From Cryptomeria japonica (Eukaryota; Streptophyta; Pinopsida; Cupressales; Cupressaceae): a stretch of 64,000 nt of DNA. A model generated the notes under the pieces. The model searched no databases. It saw only the letters and a list, made by a program, of their open reading frames with translations, and was not told the DNA's origin. The stretch's first letter is position 1; each line of letters begins with the position of its first letter. Location of the stretch: NCBI RefSeq assembly GCF_030272615.1, contig NC_081405.1, positions 23,947,772 through 24,011,771 on the forward strand. The letters are read 5' to 3'. Made by a program: the position numbers and the translations under genes. Shown piece after piece: positions 22,793-33,561 of the stretch.

Positions 22793-24050
22793 TATTTGCA
22801 TTTGATCATTTGAAATTAACCGGTAATGTGTGTTTGTTTGATGCAACTGATTTATGTCTATTGTGCATAGAGATTATATTTATGTATGATGACTATTTTG
22901 TATGTTGTCATTGATGGCAACTATGTATCTTAAGTCATCTAAGTCCTACAGTGCAACCGGTAAGGATTAACTGGTTACCAGAGATAATTTTTATTAGAAT
23001 TGGTTATTAGGACTTCAACTAGTAAAAGACTGGAACTCTTATATTCTGACAACCGATACGTGAAAATCATGAAGATTGAGATGATGCGGTTTTGAAGTAG
23101 CATTGAAGACTATTAGATGAAGATATGGTCGTGATCGCACGTGCTGAATCAATCAGGTGAATGAGATTTGTTTGACATAACAGATTAGTTGATGGAGACT
23201 TAACCGATAGTGATGAAAATCACTTAGATCGATAAAACACTAAAGAATTGGATTTGTTATGTCGGTGGCCAACATAACTAAATCATACAATGCAAGATTG
23301 TCTAGATGCATTGAACCTAGGTAATTGTAACAAGGTTCTAGTTGACCTTATGATGATTTTAAATATGTGATGAGGTATGAAAGGATATATTTATATGAGC
23401 TTGATAGTGTGAAAGAAAATGAGAGAATTTTGTATTTTCTGATAGTGAGATGATCAGAGGAGTTGAGAGATGAATTCTATGTGATGTTGTAATGTTCTGA
23501 AGCAGATCTTATCAGACACTAAAGGTGTTATACCGAGATCATTTTTACTTGTTGTCTCCCTAACATTTGCAACAAGAAAATCCTCTGACAAGGTCACTCG
23601 TAAAAGGGTGCAATCAGATCCTAACAGGTCTGATCATTAAATCCTCTAACCAGGTGACACAATAACTTGTGTTTGCAAATCCCAGTAACTTGGGTAGCTC
23701 CTAACAGGGTAAGTCTTCACAAACCTTTTTGTAAAGCTCTTAACTGGGCTTAGACACTTCTAATAGGGTGTGCCCCTAACCAGGTGTTGTAGACCTTAAC
23801 CGGTCAGATCTCTATATTGCAGATAGTGGATCTTGTGGGTACTAACTATCACCATGGTTTTTCCCATTTGGGTTTTCCATGTATAAACTCTTATGTCATG
23901 TGGTTTATGCTTTATGTGGATATTGCATACTTGGTGTTATTTCTTACATGCCTATTGAGTTTTAAGTTGGTGAATTTAATAATTAGATTTATATTGTCTT
24001 TACTATCACTGATTCACCCCCCCCCCTTTCAGTGCCTTATAAGTTCATCA
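22793..24050 (+). repeat. Element A 3' LTR
   Basis: It matches the 5' LTR end to end. The first base pair after T has changed (TGTTGG to TATTTG). A TATA-like element is at 23383-23396 and the C-tract motif is intact at 24011-24032. It ends TTCATCA, followed by target duplication TAGAG. Confidence 0.88.
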
Positions 24051-24055
24051 TAGAG

Positions 24056-25163
24056 GAAAAGGAGACACAAAAGAACATATAAGAGATTTTTTCACGGCTT
24101 GAATTGAGGTAGCAAGATAAGAGACATTTTTTATGCGAGTATTTCCACAAAGTTTAGGTGGACAAGCTATGGAATGGTTTTCTCAACTCTCACCTAGAAT
24201 CAAATCATGGAGTGATCTAGCAGAAGCTTTCATACAACAATTCTCATACAATATTGAAACAGATGTGCCAATGACCACTTTGTGCAATACCAAGAAAAAA
24301 AATAAAGAGTCATTTGCATCATTCTTACAGAAGTGGATAATCTTGGCTAGTAGGCACTCTTGTGATATCCCACAAGAACAAATGGTTGAAATTTTTATAC
24401 AAAACACTAATAAGAACATTGGATATGAACTAAGAAAAGCTTGTTTGTCTACTTTTAAAGAAGTCATTGAAAAAGGATTGACAACTGAGAAAGTAATTAT
24501 TGAACATGGTACCATTAAGTTATTCAAAGACAACAAAGATGAATCAAATGGGAAAGATAAACCCTACTTTTGGAACAAAAATAAGAACATTGTTAAGGAT
24601 GGGGTAGTAGATGGAAACATGGTGAAACCAAAGATGACTTTCCTAGGAACAAGTTCATCCAATACTAATAATCAAGTGAATTCTCAAAGGCCATCTAAGC
24701 CTCCAAGAAAATACACTTTGTTGGGAGAGCCAATTGAGAGAACATTTAAGAAATTGGTTGCAAACAAGCTTATAACAATAACAAACAATCCACTCTATGA
24801 ATGAAAAGTAAAACCAGCATGGTGGAATGATGATGAATTTTGTGAGCATCATAAGAGAAAAGGACATAAGACAAGAAATTGTCATTTATTGAAAAACATC
24901 ATACAAGATCTTATTGACAAAGGCATCATAGAAGTTGATGGTCACACTTCCAATGAGAAGCATGCAATGTTTAAGGAACCATTCCCAAAACATGATAAGG
25001 GAAAAGGCAACACAGATGATCAATCTAATTATGCCAAAATGTCCTATGATTATGATTCTACTGTAAACCATATTTCAATGGATAATCATGTCTCTACTAT
25101 AATTATCAAGGACAAAACTTTCAAGGGTCCTACTCGAAGGAGTAAAATGTTGGATATTAGAGT
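24056..25163 (+). pseudogene. Element O: Ty3/Gypsy gag, 3' fragment
   Basis: It continues the gag frame from 1318. It includes FPQSLGGQAMEWFSQL and SWSDLAEAFIQQF, hallmarks of the plant retrotransposon gag domain. After a stop near 24804 comes a CHHC knuckle, CEHHKRKGHKTRNC, then IIQDLIDKGIIEVDG, a pattern usual for Tat-lineage gag. There is a TGA near 24103 in the joined upstream part. Coding similarity stops near 25147, where E's LTR begins. No protease or pol follows, so O is a gag-only remnant. Confidence 0.8.
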
Positions 25164-26287
25164 TGTTGGAATGTGTTGTTGTCATTTATGTCAACATATT
25201 CATGTGTTCTTGTGCTTCGGTGTTGTAGACAGTTGGTTTGGTTGGTATATTGCAGATATGCTAATGTAGATTTAAGGATTCAGAGATTAGGATCTTCAGT
25301 TGATTCAACATGAGTTTCAGTGCTCCTGAAGGTGATTTGATCAAGTTATGAGTTATGGTGTGATGATTGGTTCTTCTATTGGTTTTGAATTGAAGAGTTG
25401 TGATTTATAGTTTTTATTGCTCTGGAATTGATTCATTAAGTTGAGAGGATTTTGGAGAGTATTTGGGACATTCATGTGTGTCCTCAGTTTGAGTGGTTCA
25501 TGATTTGAAACTTCACAAGTGTATCTTTCAGTTTGTCATAAGTTATGTTGGTGTTCTTGAGCTTTGGAAGGGAGATGATGATGATTCTAGTAACTTGAGT
25601 TGTTGTGGTCAAATTCACATTGCATTTTGATGTTTTTTAGATTGTTTTATATTCGTGTTGCTACTCCGCATTAATAATTGGTTATGTTATTGAATATTTT
25701 ATTGGTCTGGTAGTATTCTTTGTGTTATACGAGCTTCTGGCCAACCCGATGATTCTTGCATGTTGCGGATGATCTTGGCATGATATTCAGTGGTTTTTCA
25801 TGTTTGAGGTTTTGATTTAGGTCCATGCTATGTCCTTGATTGACATTGTATTGGTCTACATATTGGTCTATGTAGAATGTGATGTAATTTCTTAATTAGG
25901 TCTTATGAGTTGAGTCGATCTTGAAATTAAGGTTGATGATTTGTATAAACAAGAGTAATAATCATGTAAGATGTGTGTCTGCATTATTAGAGGGTGTTGT
26001 ATGTGTGAACAATAATTTGATCTATTGGAAGAGTGATGAAGTGAAGAAGAGAGTTGTAGAGCAGACAATGTGCTTAACCAGAACTATGATCATGCATTTG
26101 AAGATGTTATTCTTTTAGTTCATGTAATCTGAATTGGTGTCCAATCTTTGTAAGATAGAGAGCCTTTCTTTCTTTCTATGGGGGTTGTATCCATATCTTG
26201 TATTTGAGCAGTGAGCTTTAGGCAGTGTGCCTGAATGCATGTGCATTCCCTATTGTAATATTTACATATACTATTGCAAAGTATCAT
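25164..26287 (+). repeat. Element E 5' LTR, first part
   Basis: It carries no convincing coding frame. An early 'tgtcatttatgtcaacatatt' block resembles the LTR starts of C, F and G. It continues at 28982-29129, which holds 'ctcaccgtggcttttccc', the block found near the end of the other Copia-type LTRs. Confidence 0.72.
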
Positions 26288-27378
26288 TGATGCAAAGCAT
26301 CATGAAAACATCAATCAAAGAACCATTATCAAATCTTCTCCATAGATATCAATCAATAATGATTTTAGATCCATATGGAATGCATTAAACCTAAATCATT
26401 TAAACCCTTCATCTATTCATTTCTTGCAAATGAAAACCAAGAATTTTTCCAAACTATGAAATTTACTCTATTCTGGTCATGAATTAACAGTCATTAACAG
26501 TCATTAATAACTCTTAAAATATTAATTACTAGGACAATCTCTCTGGTAAGATTCTAGAAATACTAGTTATAAAATGTTCCTCCAAATTATAGAAAGATCC
26601 AATGGTTAAAACCAAAGTTATGATGATTGTGCCAAAACTGGTCGTTGTGAATCAGGGTTTTGGGTAGTTCCAAACGGTTTTCACCAAAACATTCATAACT
26701 TTCTCAAAAATGAATGAAATAAACTCAAACCAAAAGAAATAGAAACATTACTCAATATAATACACTATCATTATAGAAATACACTTGTTTCCATGCTGTA
26801 AATGGCCATACCAAGCCTGGAAACAAGAGGAAAAACTTCCAAGATCACAAAACAAGAGATTGAAAACAATGAAAATATGATACCAAAATGTTTCCAATGC
26901 TTTCCCAATTCCTTCTCCAATTTTTACATCCTCTTATGAATGAACATTATAGAGGTTTTATAGCCTTTTAATCTTCACATGGAAGTTACAACTACCCAAC
27001 TTCCTCTTATGACCATACAACTTCCCATTTTGGTCTTTTTACCACTTTTGAAAAGTTGCATTTTACAACTTTTGACTCAAATGACTTTAAACATTCAAAA
27101 TAATCTTAAAAACATATTAGGATGGAATAATAATGTATTTTTGTCCCCATTTTACCCCCCCAAGGATATTTTATACAAATTTTATCAAATGACTAATTCA
27201 AGACCTTATTAGGACAACTTGGACAACTCATTACAATGGGCTCTTTTAGCCTTATATATTGATTCATATTGACTCAAAATGACATTACAAATGAAAATGT
27301 AATTGAATATACTTATGAATGTATTTTTATCCTCTTATAGACTCCTTTTGTGCCTTTGTGTTAGGTGCTCCTGCACCA
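26288..27378 (-). repeat. Element D 3' LTR
   Basis: It starts with a short palindrome, TGATGCAAAGCATCA, on the plus strand and ends CTCCTGCACCA. It is highly similar to 27877-28976, with scattered changes and a 9-bp 'ttttacaac' copy-number difference near 27070/28655. An 80-residue-class frame present in both copies (26979-27212, 28568-28810) is LTR sequence and not supported as a gene. Confidence 0.88.
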
Positions 27379-27876
27379 TACTCCCGACTTTGAAAAAGTT
27401 TCCAAGTCCCTTGGAAACATGGATGAAAATAACCTGCAAGAAAATTTTGAGTGAGATCTTCACCTTTGTCTTCATTAATATTTTTCTCTTCATGCCTCTT
27501 CATTCTTTTTTCATTATCTATATGCTGCTGCAATCTCCCTTCAATAAATCTTCCTGTGACTCCTTCCAATGGAGTTCATACTGGCTGCTCCTCAAGATGC
27601 TACTCCAAACATAATTCCACCCTCAATGCTACACCAAACTCACCAACTACTTTGCCTCACCCAGGAGTCCTTTCCTTGCCTCTCTCCCTAGGTCTTTTGG
27701 CAACCCACTCGACCTTCTTCCCAGGCCCCTTGGACCATCTCCTATGGCCCCATGACAAACCTTCATGTCTGCCTACTTGCAGCTAGTGGATATACATCTA
27801 CAACCACAACCATTAGCAAACCAAAATACCAATCACTTGCTCAGCCCAGACCTTTTGTTGAGCTCTGATACCAATT
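27379..27876 (-). other. Element D internal region, apparently non-coding
   Basis: On the minus strand it contains the primer site at its right end and a weak purine tract (gtcgggagta) next to the left LTR. A short minus-strand frame (27569-27327) runs into the LTR and shows no known domain. No gag, pol or RNA gene was recognised. Confidence 0.6.
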
Positions 27877-28976
27877 TGATGTAGAGCATCAAGAAAACAT
27901 CAATCAAAGAACCATTATCAAATCTTCTCCATAGATATCAATCAATAATTATTGTAGATCCATATGGCATGCATTAAACCTGAATTATTTAAACCCTTCA
28001 TCTATTCATTTCTTATAAATGAAAACCAAGATTTTTTCCAAACTATGAAATTTACTCTATTTTGGTCATGAAATTACAATCATGAACAGTCATTAATAAC
28101 TCTTAAAATATTACTCACCAAAACAATCTCTTTGGTAAGATTCTAGAAATACTAGTTATAAAACTTTTTTCCAAATTATATAAAGATCCAACTATTAAAA
28201 CCAAAGTTATGATGGTTGTGCCAAAACTGGTCGCCGTGAATCAGGGTTTTGGGTAGTTCCAAATGGTTTTCACCAAAACATTCATAACTTTCTCAAAACT
28301 AAATGAAATAAACTCAAACCAAAAGAAATGGAAACATTATTCAATATAATACACTATCATTATATAAATACACTTTTTTCCAGGCTTTACATGGCCGTAC
28401 CAAGCCTGGAAACAAGAGGAAAAACTTCCAAGATCACAAAACAAGAGATTGAAAACAATGAAAATATGATACCAAAATGTTTCCAATACTTTCCCAATTC
28501 CTTCTCCAATTTTTACATCCTCTTATGAACTACCATTATAGAGGTTTTATATCCTTTTCATCTTCACATGGAAGTTACAACTACCCAACTTCCTCTTATG
28601 ACCATACAACTTCCCATTTTGGTCTTTTTACCACTTTTGAAAAGTTGCATTTTACAACTTTTACAACTTTTGACTCAAATGACTTTAAACCTTCAAAATA
28701 ATCTTAAAAACATATTAGGATGGAATAATAATGTATTTTTGTCACCATTTTACCCCTCCAAGGATATTTTATACAAATTTTACCAAATGACTAATTCAAG
28801 AACTTATTAGGACAACTTGGACAACTCATTACAATGGGTTCTTTTAGCCTTACATATTGATTCATATTGACTCAAAATGACATTACAAATGAAAATGTAA
28901 TTGAATATACTTATGAATTGATTTTATTCCTCTTATAGACTCCTTTTGTGCCTTTGTATTAGGTACTCCTCCACCA
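27877..28976 (-). repeat. Element D 5' LTR
   Basis: It starts TGATGTAGAGCATCA and ends CTCCTCCACCA on the plus strand. It adjoins the primer site at 27862-27873. Confidence 0.88.
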
Positions 28977-28981
28977 ATCAT

Positions 28982-29129
28982 CATATTGTGGGTAGGTTCT
29001 CACCGTGGCTTTTCCCTTAACCGAGTTTTCAATGTCAAAATCTGCGTGTTATGTGTATTGTTGTTGTGGTGTTTATCTTTGTTCTTGCTATTAATGATCA
29101 GATCTACAATTGTGGTAAATTTTTATAAG
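28982..29129 (+). repeat. Element E 5' LTR, second part
   Basis: It resumes after D's target duplication. It contains tctcaccgtggcttttccct, the block seen in other Copia-type LTRs here. The exact LTR end is uncertain because the terminal CA is not preserved; the primer site TGGTATTAGAGT follows at 29132. Confidence 0.7.
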
Positions 29130-29185
29130 TTTGGTATTAGAGTTAGATCCCGTGGAAGAAGCTTTACCACTTGAGGAGATCTGGG

Positions 29186-30441
29186 ATGACAACTATTGTT
29201 TTCAAGAAGGAGAGTCTGAGATTTGATGGAACTAATTACACCATATGGAAGAACGGAATGGAGTGAAACTTGAAATGTCTTGGAGTTGATTATTGGAAGA
29301 TCATAAAGAATGTCTATAATGTTCCTCATAATGGTCCTATTACTGCAAATGCGATCAAGGATGTTGAACATAACATAAGAGCCAAATAAGCATTACTGAG
29401 TGCCCTGAAATTTCAGAGATGACTAATATGATGGAAGTTAGAAGCCTTGTATGAAGGAGACAAACATGTGAAAGTTTCTAAATTGCAGAGCTTGAAATGA
29501 AAGCATGAGTTGCCAAGAATGGGAGAAGATGAGAAAATTTCATCCTTTATGGCTAAAGTGAATGATCTTGTACTGAACATTAGATGTGTTGGTGGAGTCA
29601 TTGAAGAAGATGATATTGTAGCTAAAGTATTGAGATCCTTTCCTCTTGCTTACAAACACAAAGTTGCTACTATTAATGAGATCCAGGATGTGACAATGAT
29701 GACAAGAGACATGCTAGTTGGTAGTCTTGCTACTTTTGAATTAAGTGAGCTTGGAGAATCACATGCCAAAATTGGGACTGCATTTAAAGCTACTATATCT
29801 GGTAAGTAGAAGCATGATCTAGGAGAGAGTTCAACTAGGGTTTCTAGGTATGAAACGGAAATGAGAGAGATGAAAGAATTGGAAAGATAATTGCAAGATC
29901 TTGAAGCACTTATTTCTAGAAGATTGCCTAACAGAGCTGGTAAGTATGAAGGGAAGTTACCTTTGAAATGTTTTTCATGCAATAAGATAGGACATTTTTC
30001 CTCTAGGTGTCCGGAAAGAGTGTTAAAGTATGATGAGCCTCACAAGCCTAATCCCATGTATAGATACCAAAAGAAGTGTTATTATGTTGTTGATGAAGGT
30101 GTGATAGATTATGAGTCTAAGAAAGGGATTTTAGAAGATGAATGGGCATTCATTTATATCAAGGAAGATGATTTGGTACCTATTGATTCTACAAGCTGCA
30201 TTGTTGAAGAGAAAGCCTTGGCTGCTAAGATTGAAGAGAAAGATGAATAGGTGATTGATAGTGGTTTTTCACATCACATGACAGGTGAGTAAAGGTAAGT
30301 TTATGAATATAGAGAAATATGATTTTGGTATAGTAATATTTGGAGATGAAAAAGCTTGTGTAATCTGTGGTAGAGGTTCTATTTCTCTTGATGGTGAGCA
30401 TAATATTGATGATGTTTTATATGTTAAGGGTTTGAAGCATA
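29186..30441 (+). pseudogene. Element E gag and start of protease
   Basis: ATG 29186 opens MTTIVFKKESLRFDGTNYTI, a Copia gag. In-frame stops occur near 29264, 29387, 29411 and 29501. A 99-codon stretch (29510-29809) and a 119-codon stretch (29891-30250) remain open. The zinc knuckle is CFSCNKIGHFSSRC. The protease motif is decayed: a TAG (30248-30250) sits where Trp precedes the active site, and the usual DSGCSHH reads DSGFSHH. A frameshift near 30287 follows. The frame is cut by element F at 30441. Confidence 0.8.
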
Positions 30442-31661
30442 TGTTAGACAGTTCAAATAAATGAAAGACAACTGAGAGGGGGGGGTGAATCAGTTGTCAC
30501 AGATTACCAGAACCATTAGAAATTTAAAATTTAATACCAGAACCCAAAACATTAATACCAGAATAGTAGTTAAACCAATTAAGCATAAAAAAAATCACAG
30601 AATAAATACCATCCACATGACACCAAGATTTATATGTGGAAAACTCGGTAAAGGGAAAAACCATGGTAGGAAGCCTACCCACATTCAGATAATACTTTTG
30701 CAGTAAGTATGTGAATTACAATTGAGGGGCCTGCACTTGTAGGAAGGCCAACAACCTAGAGCACACCGCTCATCACAAAAGGAGCCTCACTAACTACATA
30801 GAAATCCAGACTACAATTTGAAGAAGTGTTGAACTACAAAATATAGCATCTCCTATGCCTGAGTATAGTTTTGGTTTAAGCTCAATACCAAAAGACTAAA
30901 TCCTCTTACATAAACCCAATTTGATCTCCAATGATCGACAAACTCCTCTTCTTGAATGATATTACATTATTTGCATGTTACATTCCTTGACCATGACCTC
31001 TAACAATAACATGATGATCTACAATGAGATTTTACATCTATATATATATAAACCCTCGACCATAAACAATTAGGTTGGCTACCAGATAATAAACAAATTA
31101 CATAATTACAAACCATGTCAGCCTAAGACCAAACAAATAATATCAACACATAAGACATCCCAGAAATACATTGATAGGTCCAATCCACACATTACATTAA
31201 TCCCAGTCCAAAATCTAGATCAACCGGGATCCAGTATATGTCCACACACTACAACAATGATCTCCATCCACCAAGTCTCAAACATGATCACCAACAACAT
31301 CCAAAAAATCCACCAAAAACTGCACCAACACCACTAATTCAATTCATCAAAGATCTCCACAAAAAGCTCTATTGGTGAAACCCTTGCCGAAACTAGAAAC
31401 CAAGCTTCTAGGCAAGTAAGATATAATCCGATCACCAGACCAAAACCAACTGTCCAAATATGAGCATGAGTGTCATGAACAAGCCAATTCCATCACCAAA
31501 CTATACCGAAGCCTACCAGATCATGTCGGATCCAAATCAACAAGAAATCACTCAACCTACCAGGACCAAAAGGGTGTCGATAAGGCATCCAAATAGCTAG
31601 TGTTGGCATTAATGAAAAAACATCAATGCAACACATAATCAATTCTACCAAATGGACAACA
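30442..31661 (-). repeat. Element F 3' LTR
   Basis: It reads TGTTAGACAGTTC... to ...AATGGACAACA. The G-rich motif is at 30473-30492. The TATA-like run (tatatatatataaa) near 31038-31052 lies in the same relative place as in C and G. The small frame at 30485-30706 is LTR sequence, not a gene. Confidence 0.9.
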
Positions 31662-32041
31662 ATCTCCCCCTTTGGCATTGATGGTAACACTAGATGTGAA
31701 AAACATCCAAGTACCAAGAAATTCCAAACAAGTCTCCCCCAATGGAAGACAACCAACAATCTCCCACATATAGCTCTAAAAAATAAAGACCAAACTCCCC
31801 CTGTGAATAATATCTTTATAAATATCATATCAATATCTGTCCCCCTTTCTTTTCTTTTTCACATCAATATCACTCCCCCTTTGACATCAATGCCATAAAT
31901 CTTATAGAAATATCAAAGTAAAGACATAAACCATTGAATCACAAAGATAACTACTCCCCCTGAGAAGTAGCATCCGACATCAATGCCAGAATGAATAGTA
32001 TCTCTCATATTGCATGTCGGACTGATGCCAAACCGCATCAA
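31662..32041 (-). promoter_or_regulatory. Element F PPT region with repeated polypurine tracts
   Basis: On the minus strand the boundary PPT is CCAAAGGGGGAGAT (31662-31675). Further G-run tracts occur near 31727, 31797, 31842, 31876 and 31956. Positions 31671-31693 can pair with 31597-31620 inside the LTR, putting the PPT in the loop. No gene is seen. Confidence 0.6.
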
Positions 32042-33504
32042 TCAAGTCTCTATCAGAGGGGCAAAAACTCCCAATCTATCTTTCAGGGACTCAAATGATT
32101 CCTTGGGCAAAGGTTTAGTAAAAATATCTACAATCTTCTCTTTAGTGTTCACATAAGCCAGTCTAACTTCATTTTCTTCCACTTTTTCCTTCAAAAAGTT
32201 ATACTTGATAGATATGTGCTTTATCTTAGAATGAAATACCGGATTCTTTGATATATCAAAAGCAACAGAGTTATCACAATGAATAACTACTGGTGCATCA
32301 CAATCCACCTTTATATCCTTCAACATTTTCTTTATCCATAAAAGTTGTGTACAGTTAGTAGCAACAACAATATACTCAACTTCAGCAGTAGATAAAGAAG
32401 TACATGACTGCTTCTTGTTGATCCATGAAACCAACTTCTTTCCAAGAAAGAAAGCCCCACCGAAAGTTCTTTTCCGGTCATCAACATCTCCATCCCAATC
32501 AAAATCTGTATATGCACATAAAGTAAAGTTATCATCCTTAGGGTACCACAAGACATATTCTGATGCACCTTGCAAGTATCTAAAAATCCTTTTCACCGTA
32601 GTCTCATGATTTTGTCTAGGATCACTTTGAAATTTTGAAACAATACAAACATCATTCATAATGTCAAGCCTAGTTTGAGTCAAATAAAAGAGACCTCCAA
32701 TCATAGATTTTTATCTTGTAGGATTTACCGGTGCAAAAACATCTTTTCTTGTCAATTTCTCACTTGTAACCATAGGAGTACTTACCGGTTTAGAATCTCC
32801 CATAACAAATTTCTTCAACAATTCCTTAGCATATTTAGTTTGATAGATGAAAATACCTTTGTCAGTCTGAGTAATCTACAAACCTAAGAAAAATTCATCT
32901 CACCAATCATAAACATCTCAATTTCTTTCTCCACATTCTTAGAAAATTATATGAATAACTTGTCTTCACCTCAAAAAATAATTTCATCAACAAATACTTC
33001 AATAATCAGTATATCATCATTAGTGATCTTATAATATAAATTGTTGTCATCACTGCCCTTAGTAAAACTAAGCTTCAAAAGCTATTTATCCAACCTTGCA
33101 TACCAAGCTCTACGTGCTTATTTCAATCCATATAAAACTTTCATTAACCTGCAAACCATATTTGTGTCATCTGATAGGAAAAAACCACTAGGTTGCTCAA
33201 TATAAACTTCCTCATAAAGATCCCCATTCAAAAATGAACATTTAACATCCATCTGATAAACCTTGTAGCTTTTCTGAGCAGCATAGGCAAGAAATAATCT
33301 TACAGCTTCAATCCTAGCTATAGGTGCAAAAGTCTCTCCATAATGAATTCCTGCCTTCCGAGAATATCCTTTACAAACCAATCTAGCCTTATTCCTTATA
33401 AATTGACCATCCTCATTTAATTTATTCCTAAAAACCCATTTAGTTCCAATAACATTTTTATTTTTTAGGTCGGGGAACCAAGGTCCATGTGTTATTTTTC
33501 TCAA
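32042..33504 (-). pseudogene. Element F reverse transcriptase and RNase H
   Basis: RT begins in the 33504-33118 stretch ([34 protein letters not shown]) and continues in decayed form to RNase H (32704-32042: CAYTDFDW, YCDN-type HCDNS, FTKPLPKESF). The usual catalytic VDD box of Copia RT reads VFVDEI near 32990, so the second Asp is replaced by Glu. There is a frame change between 33118 and 32704. The RT is not expected to be active. Confidence 0.82.
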
Positions 33505-33561
33505 TCTGATCTAATTCTTCTTCCATAGCTTTCAACCAATATTCATCTTTACATGCCTCAA

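Larger units (their letters stand above)
1319..24050 (+). mobile_element. Element A: two-gene LTR retrotransposon without visible pol, interrupted by B and C
   Basis: The 5' LTR is 1319-2571 and the 3' LTR 22793-24050 (1,253 and 1,258 bp). A perfect 5-bp target duplication TAGAG lies at 1314-1318 and 24051-24055. A decayed initiator-Met primer site follows the 5' LTR (2572-2585), and the PPT CCAAAGGGGAGAT precedes the 3' LTR. Removing B and C leaves about 7.9 kb, close to B's own length. Two genes are recognisable: a coiled-coil protein with zinc knuckles and a large basic protein. No protease, RT, RNase H or integrase motif was found, so A is inferred to be non-autonomous. Confidence 0.88.
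26288..28976 (-). mobile_element. Element D: short non-coding LTR retrotransposon (TRIM/LARD-like) in E's LTR
   Basis: The LTRs are 26288-27378 (1,091 bp) and 27877-28976 (1,100 bp). A perfect 5-bp target duplication ATCAT lies at 26283-26287 and 28977-28981. The minus-strand primer site TGGTATCAGAGC (27862-27873) is a perfect match to the usual initiator-Met site. The internal region is only 498 bp and holds no recognisable retroviral domain. The design is that of a TRIM, but the LTRs are longer than in classical TRIMs. It must be mobilised in trans. Confidence 0.88.

Noticed and set aside
26979-28810. A repeated small gene encoding a hydrophobic peptide (26979-27212, 28568-28810)
   Set aside because: The repeat is the LTR of element D; the frame has no motif and differs in length through a 9-bp change.
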